Below are positions 19,701 through 25,294 of a DNA stretch of 64,000 nt, piece by piece. The notes below the pieces were generated by a model. The model did no database searches, had not been told where the DNA came from, and saw only the letters and a program-made list of their open reading frames with translations. Position 1 is the stretch's first letter. Each line of letters starts with the position of its first letter. The position numbers and the translations under genes are program-made. The stretch lies in contig NZ_SRMB01000001.1 in NCBI RefSeq assembly GCF_004745645.1, forward strand, positions 1,116,001 to 1,180,000, written 5' to 3'. The stretch is from Hymenobacter metallicola (lineage in GTDB: Bacteria; Bacteroidota; Bacteroidia; Cytophagales; Hymenobacteraceae).

Positions 19701-19763
19701 AACAGAAAGAATAAGGGCCCGTTGCGCGGCCCGAAAAGAGGTGTGTGAGGAAACGTGCTGCAT
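13701..19763 (-). CDS. Giant secreted protein: SBBP beta-propeller repeats, TIG, Big_5, seven FG-GAP repeats, T9SS sorting domain
   Basis: A 2020-residue exported protein. A signal peptide ends near GLGLAQ. Residues about 54-1030 are many SBBP-type repeats (TGTAVDASGNVFVTG, ...RYTDNTSSAALNWA...GIAVSGPAVYVTG). They are followed by a TIG/IPT-like domain (about 1035-1115), a Big_5-type Ig-like domain (about 1118-1225), seven FG-GAP/VCBS repeats (about 1250-1580), each with a DxDGDGDLD-type calcium loop, and a second IPT domain (about 1590-1665). A Bacteroidota-specific region with PVELTAFTARQRPDGIALTW comes next, then the type A C-terminal sorting signal (LYPNPAHSAVTV ... AGVYVVRSSGLTQRLVVE). 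The protein is thus exported by the type IX system and displayed or released. Likely an adhesin-like or polymer-binding protein; there is no enzyme domain. Monocistronic. Confidence 0.93.
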   Translation of the reverse strand: MQHVSSHTSFRAAQRALILSVCRLWRYVALLMLMVLRPGLGLAQGPAWQLAQAGNPMQAGGSGTSTTTGTAVDASGNVFVTGYFSGQVAFGTTMLTSAGGTDVFVAKWMPATNSWAWAQSGGGQYDDKGNGIAVSGTNVYLTGAINEFYYSSGYGTMPSSPQASFGGISVYSSANSYSYGSTHSSFYGTDYLYHNMVVACYTDNGTSATVKWVQSSSASQGGKGIAVNGNAVYVIGRQVLPYTSTSEHCQAFRGCHTDYYYGSQSNIILFRYNDMGTAGNYAWAQTAGGSGRDEGYGVAASGSSVYITGIISNNAADASAVRFGTTAVPGASATGSSDMVVARYTDAGVFGWARVGGGTGEDIGQGITVNGANVYVTGSIYNNAADAHVVRFNGTAVAGASATASADVLLARYTDAGAFGWARAGGGTGEDRGLGVVANSTAAYLTGYTTNTVANANTVRFNAVNVVGASTTLSKDLLVARYANSGTFSWARTGGGAGADEGGGIAVSGTSLSVGGYTASASAAFGTATGSPLMGGREATNRAVVGNLLDATASGSWQTIKGSSHGGTSTTTGTAVDASGNVFVTGTFSGEVAFGATTLGSVGGNDLFVAKWVPGTSTWAWAVAAGGTGADGSTGIAVSGPAVYVTGTVYNNSADANAVRFGSTALAGASTVASEDVLVARYTDNGTAVTFNWARAGGGTGLDKGTGIAVSGPAVYLTGSITNTTTDANAVRFGTTAVAGASGTSGEDVLVARYTDNTSSAALNWARVGGGTGADVGAGIAVSGPAVYVSGTVYNNSADANAVRFGSTTLAGASATASNDVLLARYTDNTTSAALSWATVGGGVGADQGAGIAASGNALYLTGSFSNNAADANAVRFGGAALPGFGTNAYYSDILVARYTDNTSSVALNWAQAGGGEQFDKGTSIAVSGTAVYVTGAVVNDGSKPIRFGETPAYGGTAYSQDVVVARYTDNTSAGVFEWATFGGGNNNDLGASLALSGNFVYVGGFVTPAATFSNLTITNPASTSVNFLGALDITKPHIGWVSPASGVAGTTVTLSNYLLSGASNLVVNGVSTPIVANTASTISFVLPAGAGPTNLITASTAAGPVSTTAFTALLSPLSLNPGVNARSAPLTNSSVALTFSEPITATPPGSAIHVFSAQAGGRKAGSVTLSGSTLSFAAAANTPTTSFKPGEVVRVTLPNGVQNAGGLPASKRVYQFTTGTAGTGGGNFQAPATNAEPGVGAAPSSVATADVDGDGDLDVLTTNSTTQVVTVRLNNGSGVFAPPATGATVGVGYNSASVVTGDVDGDGDLDLLTANSDNNTISVRLNNGAGGFAAPASNSEVYVGSGPRSVALGDVDGDGDLDLAASNYYGNTVSVRFNNGSGIFNGPSNTDLYLGYYLQETTLGDIDGDGDLDLLVVGSNDQAVFVCLNNGAGIFSSSGQRVYVGTTPTGLAVGDVDADGDLDLLTANSGSNNVSVRLNAGNGYFVGPATNATLSVGNSPRHVALGDVDADGDLDLLTTNFAGNTVSVHVNDGSANFTVPAVSASISVGTSPVMTALGDIDGDGDLDVLTANSGSSAVSVRLNQAMPLSVTALSSSAELAGMPITIRGTGFAPGSSVRIGGVPAVGVVVNSSTSITATVPASLPAGSSPVVVTTGAASSTSTTALTVLKLYDGTTSTCPTTTAYTATGDGQWHYLLADNGQVVAALQDTRAALGTVQVNFQVTGPASPVRADGRGNKYLDRNFRLTASGGSFPGQTINMRFFGLTSEMSRLQAADAATTYASLRVTQYSGANEDCRLDNNDFGRGEFRSLPASASTPGNDVPWFMAQVAVPDHFSEFFLTNSATPLPVELTAFTARQRPDGIALTWRTASEKNSARFEVERSTDGQTFARIGTVGAQGTTASPTAYDFLDAEYPRPAAVLYYRLRQFDHDGSSSLSPVRTVQPASGSAQQLYPNPAHSAVTVTGIRSAAPVEVLDALGRQVASARADADGRALLTLPAGLPAGVYVVRSSGLTQRLVVE

Positions 19764-19878
19764 GCAGAAAGTAAGGGCTAGGCCCCAGGAAATAGCCGGA
19801 CAACCTGAAAGTGCCCGAAGGATGGACGTTGCGTCGGCGACACAACCCCCAAAATTCCGGTACCGGGAAAGTCAGCAC

Positions 19879-19898
19879 AATACCTAGAAGTAGGTATT
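19879..19898. promoter_or_regulatory. Palindrome AATACCTA-GAAG-TAGGTATT, operator candidate
   Basis: An 8-bp inverted repeat around a 4-base centre lies 115 bases upstream of the giant T9SS gene. The half-site resembles the TACYYMT heptamer bound by NarL/LuxR-type regulators. A single half-site (AATACCTATTT) also occurs near 35679, upstream of the MDR dehydrogenase gene. Beyond the palindrome and the ribBA terminator I see nothing else in the 267-base gap. Confidence 0.4.
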
Positions 19899-19974
19899 CT
19901 CGCCCGGCATGCAGCACCACCTGGTGGTAGGAAACCTCAGCGGCGGGGTTTCCCAAGCCGGGGCCCTACCAACA

Positions 19975-20008
19975 AAAACACCCGACACGGGCTGGTGTCG
20001 GGTGTTTT
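19975..20008 (-). terminator. Terminator behind ribBA
   Basis: AAAACACCCGACAC (19975-19988) pairs with GTGTCGGGTGTTTT (19995-20008), a perfect 14-bp stem 22 bases beyond the ribBA stop, with U-rich ends on both strands. Confidence 0.85.
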
Positions 20009-20030
20009 GTGGGGTAGTACGCTGGCCGGC

Positions 20031-21278
20031 TTACCGTACGGGCACGGCCGAGTCGGGGTCGGCGTGGGGAGTGCGGTCCTTGGTTAGGATGGTGTGGCCC
20101 AGCTTGTCGCGCTTGGTGGCCAGGTACCGCTCGTTGTGCTGGTTGGCCGCAATTTCGATGGGTACCGTGTCCACGATTTCCAGGCCGTAGCCCACCAGGC
20201 CGGTGCGCTTGCGGGGGTTGTTGGTGAGCAGGCGCATCTTGCTGATGCCCAACTCGCGCAGAATCTGGGCGCCCACGCCGTAGTCGCGCTCGTCCATGCC
20301 GAAGCCCAGCTCCAGGTTGGCTTCCACCGTGTCGCGGCCCTGCTCCTGCAGCTTGTAGGCCCGCAGCTTGTTGAGCAGGCCAATGCCGCGGCCTTCCTGG
20401 TTCATATACACAATCACGCCGCGGCCTTCGCGCTCAATCTGCTCCATGGCCTTGTGCAACTGGGGGCCGCAGTCGCAGCGGCAGGAGCCGAAGATGTCGC
20501 CCGTCACGCAGGAAGAGTGCACACGCACCAGCACCGGCTCGTCGCCGCTGATGTCGCCCTTGACCAGGGCCAGGTGCTGGGCATTAGTCGAGCGCTGGGT
20601 GAAGGCGACAAGCTCAAAATCACCGTGCTCGGTGGGTAGCTGCACTTCGATGTCGCGGGTAATCAGGCTTTCCTTCTGCAGCCGGTACTTAATCAGGTCC
20701 TGCACCGAAATCAGCTTCAGATTCCAGCGCTTGGCTACTTCCTGCAGATCGGGCAGGCGGGCCATTTCGCCGTCCTCCTTCAGAATCTCGACCAGCACCC
20801 CGGCCGGCTCGAAGCCCGCCAGCCGCGACAAGTCGATGGCGGCCTCCGTATGACCGGCGCGGCGCAGCACGCCTTCCTTACGGGCTTTCAGGGGGAAAAT
20901 ATGCCCGGGCTTGCCTAATTCCTCGGGCTTGGTGTCGGGGTCAATCAGGGCCAGAATGGTTTTACTACGGTCGGAGGCCGAAATGCCGGTCGTCACGCCA
21001 TTCTTGAGCAGGTCGATGCTCACGGTGAAGGGCGTCGCGTGCAGGGCCGTGTTGCGGCCCACCATCAGCTCCAGGCCCAGCTCGTCGCAGCGCTGCTCGA
21101 TAAGCGGAGCACACACCAGGCCCCGGCCGTGGGTAGCCATAAAGTTGATGACTTCGGGGGTGGCGCAGCGGGCGGCGCAAATGAAGTCGCCTTCGTTTTC
21201 GCGGTCCTCGTCGTCCACTACAATTACCACTTTGCCGGCGCGGATATCGGCAATAGCGTCTTCAATAGAGTCAAGCAT
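20031..21278 (-). CDS. ribBA: Bifunctional 3,4-dihydroxy-2-butanone-4-phosphate synthase / GTP cyclohydrolase II
   Basis: A 415-residue fusion enzyme that makes both precursors of the riboflavin ring. N-terminal RibB domain: [13 protein letters not shown] (metal and substrate acids), THGRGLVC and [12 protein letters not shown]-terminal RibA domain: [20 protein letters not shown] with the three zinc Cys, [10 protein letters not shown] and LLTNNPRKR. Start at ATG 21278 ([16 protein letters not shown]) is the family start; the longer frame to 21425 has no similarity and would run into the repeat array. A TAACTTCG box (minus strand, 21336-21343) is a possible -7 element. No other rib genes are adjacent, and I found no FMN riboswitch. 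Confidence 0.95.
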   Translation of the reverse strand: MLDSIEDAIADIRAGKVVIVVDDEDRENEGDFICAARCATPEVINFMATHGRGLVCAPLIEQRCDELGLELMVGRNTALHATPFTVSIDLLKNGVTTGISASDRSKTILALIDPDTKPEELGKPGHIFPLKARKEGVLRRAGHTEAAIDLSRLAGFEPAGVLVEILKEDGEMARLPDLQEVAKRWNLKLISVQDLIKYRLQKESLITRDIEVQLPTEHGDFELVAFTQRSTNAQHLALVKGDISGDEPVLVRVHSSCVTGDIFGSCRCDCGPQLHKAMEQIEREGRGVIVYMNQEGRGIGLLNKLRAYKLQEQGRDTVEANLELGFGMDERDYGVGAQILRELGISKMRLLTNNPRKRTGLVGYGLEIVDTVPIEIAANQHNERYLATKRDKLGHTILTKDRTPHADPDSAVPVR

Positions 21279-21419
21279 GGGGTTGGGGGAGCAGGAGAGT
21301 AATGCGCCCGGCAGCATAACCACCGACGGCGGCGCGAAGTTACGAGGGTTGAGCCGGCTTTTCGGCGCGGGGCCAGAAATGGGTTGAGTAGCCGGCCCAG
21401 CGGAAGACTTCCCACCATG

Positions 21420-21456
21420 TGTCACAACGAATGAGTATGTATAGACAACTGTGACA
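21420..21456. promoter_or_regulatory. Inverted pair TGTCAC-N25-GTGACA, copy 1
   Basis: TGTCAC at 21420-21425 and GTGACA at 21451-21456 face each other with 25 bases between; the flanking bases extend the match to GTGTCACA/TGTGACAC. It lies upstream of ribBA, about 140 bases before its start. The same geometry recurs in copy 2. Outside these copies I see nothing else in the 324-base gap. Confidence 0.5.
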
Positions 21457-21476
21457 CCAGGCGAGATTCAGACATT

Positions 21477-21528
21477 TGTCACTAACGTCTTCGCCACATG
21501 CCAGTTTGTGACAAAGACGTTAGTGACA
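21477..21528. promoter_or_regulatory. TGTCAC-N25-GTGACA copy 2, overlapping a 15-bp inverted repeat
   Basis: TGTCAC (21477-21482) and GTGACA (21508-21513) repeat the spacing of copy 1 exactly. A third GTGACA at 21523-21528 closes a perfect 15-bp inverted repeat: TGTCACTAACGTCTT (21477-21491) with AAGACGTTAGTGACA (21514-21528). It could be an operator cluster or a terminator for the glycosyltransferase gene that ends at 21603. Confidence 0.5.
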
Positions 21529-21602
21529 GATCATACCTACTAGGCAGCCCTGTTCTGCAGGAGCCTGGGGCAAGCCGATGTGGGTGCCTCGGGAGTCTGC
21601 TG

Positions 21603-22793
21603 CTAACCGTTGTCACTACCCTTGTGGCTGGCGAACAAGGCCTCAAGCCGACTGGTAGCCGCGGCCCAGTTGTAGTGGCGGCGCACGAACGCCAAGCCCC
21701 GGGCGGCCAGGGCGGCGGCAGGCTCGGTTTCGGTCAGCAGCTGGGTGATGTGGGCGGCCAGCTCGGCGACGGTTTGGCCCACGAGCAAATCCTCGCCCGG
21801 CACCCCGCGCAAAGCATTATTGGCCAAGGGTGTCGTCACGCAGGGCAGGCGCATGGCCATGGCTTCGAGCAGCTTGTTTTGCAAGCCCGTACCCACCCGC
21901 ATGGGGGCCACAAACACCCGGGCCGAGGCGTAGGCATCCCGGATATCGGGCAGCCAGCCGCTGATAACCACCGCGGGCGAGGCCAGGGCCAGCACCCGGG
22001 CGGCGGGCGTGGTACCGGCAATCAGCAGCCGGGCCCGGGGGTGGGTGTGGTGTACCAGGGGCAGAATTTCGGTGGCCAGAAACTCGGCCGCATCCACGTT
22101 GGGGTGGTAGCTCATGTTGCCGCAGAAGACGAGGTCATACTCCTTCGCCGTATCCGTGGGCTGGAAAAAGTCGGTGTCGATGCCGTTGAGCACCACGTGA
22201 ATCCGCTGCCGCTCGGGGTGGTTGATGAGTTGGCGGTCCTGGTCGGAAATGATGGTGTGGTGTTGAAACCAGCCGAACACCGCCGCCTCGTAGCGCAGCA
22301 GGCGCCGGGCTTCCAGGCTGATGACCGGGCGCTGCCAAGCCGGGGCCTGCCGGGCCCGGCGCTGCATGCCGGCCGAAAACACGTCCATGTAATCCAGGGT
22401 CATGGCATACGTACCGGCGTGGGGCCGCAGGTATTCGGCCATGCGAATGAGCTGGCAATACACGTGCTGGGGCCGAAACTCGCGCAGCAGCGCGTCGAGG
22501 CGGCGCTGGGCGGCAGCATCATAGAAGTAGCCCACCTGAAAAGGCAGGCCCGTGGCCAGGGCCCGGGCCATGTTGGCCGCAATGCCGGGCTTGCCCAGGG
22601 CATGCACGTGCAAGCCGCCCCGGCACAGCGGGCGCACGGCCGCGTAAGAAGCTTCCGGCACGGGCTCGTCGGTGAGGGCCAGCAGGCAGATTTCGTGGTG
22701 CTGGGCCAGGTAGCGGAGCTGGTGAAAAGCCCGCAGTTTGTCGCCCTTATCGAGCGGGAAGGGAAAGCGGGACAGCAGAACGAGCAGCTTCAT
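21603..22793 (-). CDS. GT4-type glycosyltransferase (TIGR03087-like)
   Basis: A 396-residue GT-B enzyme. The N-terminal acceptor domain starts FPFPLDKGDKLRAFHQLRYL, the pattern of the sugar transferase group first described with exopolysaccharide/exosortase clusters. The C-terminal donor domain has VFCGNMSYHPNVDA, ISGWLPDIRDAYASA and the EX7E-type stretch with KLLEAMAMRLPCV. It adds a sugar from a nucleotide donor to a lipid or glycan acceptor at the inner membrane. It starts 9 bases after the stop of the second glycosyltransferase, so the two are one transcription unit, likely for surface polysaccharide, although no polymerase or flippase is in the window. Confidence 0.87.
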   Translation of the reverse strand: MKLLVLLSRFPFPLDKGDKLRAFHQLRYLAQHHEICLLALTDEPVPEASYAAVRPLCRGGLHVHALGKPGIAANMARALATGLPFQVGYFYDAAAQRRLDALLREFRPQHVYCQLIRMAEYLRPHAGTYAMTLDYMDVFSAGMQRRARQAPAWQRPVISLEARRLLRYEAAVFGWFQHHTIISDQDRQLINHPERQRIHVVLNGIDTDFFQPTDTAKEYDLVFCGNMSYHPNVDAAEFLATEILPLVHHTHPRARLLIAGTTPAARVLALASPAVVISGWLPDIRDAYASARVFVAPMRVGTGLQNKLLEAMAMRLPCVTTPLANNALRGVPGEDLLVGQTVAELAAHITQLLTETEPAAALAARGLAFVRRHYNWAAATSRLEALFASHKGSDNG

Positions 22794-22802
22794 GAGGCAA
22801 AC

Positions 22803-24029
22803 TTAGGCGCTGGGGGCGCTTTGCACGCGACGCTGCGCAATGCTGTACAAATCCAGAAAGCTTTCCACCACGCGGCGGTTGTCGTAGAGGCGGGCAATGG
22901 TGCGGGCGGCCTCCTGCCCGATGGCCTGGTGGCCCAGCTCACCGTCGTAGTAGCTCCGGATGCGCTTGAGCCACTCGGTAGGTTCGTCGCAGAGCACGAT
23001 GTCGAAGCCGTTGCGCACGACAATTCCCTCCGAGCCCAGCCCCGTGCTGATGATGCACTTGCCCAGGGCCATGCCTTCGATAATCTTGATGCGCATACCG
23101 CCCCCCGACAGCAGGGGCACAATCATGATGTCGTATTGCTGCATAAACTCGGCCGCCGACTCCACGAAGCCATGCACCAGCACGTTTTTCTTGGCTAAGC
23201 TCTGCAGGCGGGCCGGCGTGTTCTTGCCGGCAATGTGGAGCTCCAGGTCCGGCATCTGCTCGTGGGCGTGGGGCCACACGTTGTCCAGAAACCAGTCGAG
23301 CCCCTCCAGGTTGGGCAGCCAGTCGAGGGAGCCTATCAGGAACAGGGTCCGGGGCTTGGGCCGCAGCTGGGGAATTACCTGGAAACGGGTCAAATCGACG
23401 CCGGCGGGCACAAACACGACGGGTTCGGGGCAGCCCAGGGCGCGCAGGCGGCGCTGGTCGGGCTCGGTAATAGCGGCTACGGCATCGAAGCGCGGCAGAA
23501 ACTGCTCTTCAAACGTTTTAAGCCCCCGGGCCAGATGCTGCAGATAGAAGCGTTTCAGTGGGTTACGCTCCCCGTCGGCCAGCATCTGCCAAATGGTGTG
23601 CTCCACATTATGGGCCCGCAGCACCACCGGCACCCGGGGCGCCACCCGCTTGACCACATCCACGTACCAGGCCACAAAGGAGCCTTCGAGCTGTACCACG
23701 TCGAAGTGCTCGGCGCGCAGCAGCTCCGTCAGCCGCGCCTCCACGGCCGGACTGATAAAGCGTTCCACGTTGTAGGGCACCTTGCCGACGAGCAAGTTTT
23801 TCAGGGCCTTGACCGGCGACAGGCGGGTGTCGACGGCCACGGTGAGAAGGCGCACCCCGGACAGATGGCTGAGCACCGAGTCGGGCTGAAAATGCTTGGG
23901 CGTATTGAGGGCCAGCACCGTAACCTGGTGCCCCTGGGCGGCCAGGCCGGCCGCAACATCATACATGGCAATGGCCCCGCCATCATGGGGCGGAAAGGGC
24001 ACACGCGGACAGATTTGAAGGATATGCAC
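22803..24029 (-). CDS. GT4-type glycosyltransferase
   Basis: A 408-residue GT-B enzyme. The N-terminus reads HILQICPRVPFPPHDGGAI with the Gly-rich loop after strand 1. The donor domain has LFLIGSLDWLPNLEGLDWF, HGFVESAAEFMQQYD, VPLLSGGGMRIKIIEGMALG and a nucleotide-sugar Glu. I start at GTG 24029, because the family begins with this strand. A TTG start at 24071 would include a perfect TAnnTTTG promoter box at 24069-24076. First gene of a two-gene unit with the neighbouring glycosyltransferase, with only 9 bases between them. Confidence 0.88.
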   Translation of the reverse strand: MHILQICPRVPFPPHDGGAIAMYDVAAGLAAQGHQVTVLALNTPKHFQPDSVLSHLSGVRLLTVAVDTRLSPVKALKNLLVGKVPYNVERFISPAVEARLTELLRAEHFDVVQLEGSFVAWYVDVVKRVAPRVPVVLRAHNVEHTIWQMLADGERNPLKRFYLQHLARGLKTFEEQFLPRFDAVAAITEPDQRRLRALGCPEPVVFVPAGVDLTRFQVIPQLRPKPRTLFLIGSLDWLPNLEGLDWFLDNVWPHAHEQMPDLELHIAGKNTPARLQSLAKKNVLVHGFVESAAEFMQQYDIMIVPLLSGGGMRIKIIEGMALGKCIISTGLGSEGIVVRNGFDIVLCDEPTEWLKRIRSYYDGELGHQAIGQEAARTIARLYDNRRVVESFLDLYSIAQRRVQSAPSA

Positions 24030-24068
24030 GTACGAAGTGAACGGTGGCAAGCCGCACTGAAGCGGGCC

Positions 24069-24076
24069 CAAAGCTA
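24069..24076 (-). promoter_or_regulatory. Candidate -7 box (TAGCTTTG) for the glycosyltransferase pair
   Basis: An exact TAnnTTTG match on the minus strand, 40 bases before the GTG start. It argues against the longer reading frame for the gene. Confidence 0.5.
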
Positions 24077-24136
24077 CGCAGAAGGCAGTGGAAAGCGGTT
24101 ATGCTGGCTATTTATCGTAACAAGAACCCGCCCCGG

Positions 24137-25150
24137 CTACACCCGGAACTGCACGGCCAGGGCCTGAATCTGCTCCTCGGTGCCCAGCACCAGCAGCACG
24201 TCGCCGGCTACCGGGCGGGTGTCGGCGCTGGGGCTCACGATGAACTCGCCGGTACTTTGCTTGAGGCCAATAACGGTGGCACCGGTCCGGGAACGAATGT
24301 CCAGCTCCCGGATGCTGAGGCCCTGCCACTCGCGCCGGATTTCGCGGTAGCTCAGCTCTTCCAGCCGCAGCTTGTTGGGCCCCAAGCCGTTCATCATTTC
24401 CAGAAATCGGATTACCTCGGGGCGCATGACCAGGTTGGCCATGTGGGAGCCCCCGATTTCATCGGGCATCACAACCGAGTCGGCCCCGGCGCGCAGCAGC
24501 TTACTTTCCGAGGTTTTGAGGCTGGCGCGGGCAATGATTTTGAGGCCCGGGTTAAGCTCCCGGGCCGTGAGGGCCACAAACACGTTGTCGGCGTCCTTGG
24601 GCAGGGCCGTAATCAGGGCCCGGGCCCGGTGAATGCCGGCCGCCAGCAGGGTTTCGTCGGTGGTAGCGTCGCCGACGACCGTGGGAATGGTGCCCGCGCC
24701 GCTTTCGTCGCGCAGCAGCTCCTGGTTTTGCTCGACTACGACCACCCGGGCCCCGTTGGCGCGCAGCTCGTGGTAGGCCTTGCTGCCGTTGCGCCCGAAG
24801 CCGCAGACGATGACGTGGTCGTGGTAGCCCCGGATTTCCTGGTCGGTTTTGAACATCTTGAAAATAGTACGCAGCTCGCCGTCAAAGATATAGGTCGTGA
24901 GCACCGACACGAGGTAGGCAATGACGAGCAGGTTAAAGAAAATATAGACTGAGACAAACAGCCGCCCCGCCGCCGACAACGGATGCAACTCCCCGAAGCC
25001 GACGGTGGAGATGGTAATCATCGTCATGTACACGGCATCGAGGAAGTTGTAGCCCTCGATGGTCATGAAGCCCAGAATACCCGTGGCAAACCCAACCGCC
25101 GTCAGCAGCAAGGCGACAAAGAAACGGTTCAGGTTAGCGCGTTTCCACAT
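24137..25150 (-). CDS. Two-TM potassium channel with RCK (TrkA_N/TrkA_C) domain
   Basis: A 337-residue channel subunit. Helix 1 (about 10-30), pore loop with selectivity filter TVGFGE (49-54) and helix 2 (about 62-88) make the ion-channel part. A cytoplasmic Rossmann RCK_N domain follows (VIVCGFGRNGSKAYHEL, VVVEQNQELL, VVGDATTDETLLAAG), then a TrkA_C domain near the end (VIGLKQSTGEFIVSPSADT). The architecture is that of MthK/YugO-type K+ channels gated by ligands or nucleotides. The filter has GFG rather than GYG, as in many bacterial members. Stand-alone gene. Confidence 0.92.
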   Translation of the reverse strand: MWKRANLNRFFVALLLTAVGFATGILGFMTIEGYNFLDAVYMTMITISTVGFGELHPLSAAGRLFVSVYIFFNLLVIAYLVSVLTTYIFDGELRTIFKMFKTDQEIRGYHDHVIVCGFGRNGSKAYHELRANGARVVVVEQNQELLRDESGAGTIPTVVGDATTDETLLAAGIHRARALITALPKDADNVFVALTARELNPGLKIIARASLKTSESKLLRAGADSVVMPDEIGGSHMANLVMRPEVIRFLEMMNGLGPNKLRLEELSYREIRREWQGLSIRELDIRSRTGATVIGLKQSTGEFIVSPSADTRPVAGDVLLVLGTEEQIQALAVQFRV

Positions 25151-25233
25151 TCGGTTAGTTTCTGTTCACTAGTTAATGACCGTCCTCTCGAATAAGGCGA
25201 GACACCTCGCGGGCCTTGGCGTTGCCACAGTAA

Positions 25234-25263
25234 CTGCCACGCTGAGCGCAGCCGAAGCATGAC
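25234..25263. repeat. Intergenic repeat fragment (CTGCCACGCTGAGCGCAGCC type)
   Basis: It has the same block order as the elements at 31016 and 51335 when read from the minus strand (GTCATGCTTCGGC, GCGCTCAGCGTGGCAG). Single short copy between the K+ channel and dnaG genes. Confidence 0.45.
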
Positions 25264-25294
25264 GGCCATATTGACTGAAAAGCCTCACACTAGC

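Noticed and set aside
21279..21419. FMN riboswitch before ribBA
   Set aside because: I looked for the conserved RFN helices and the AGGG-type core and found none; only the TGTCAC array and a possible -7 box are seen.
21498..23198. 566-residue plus-strand frame over both glycosyltransferase genes
   Set aside because: Antisense shadow crossing two real genes, with low-complexity composition and no motif.
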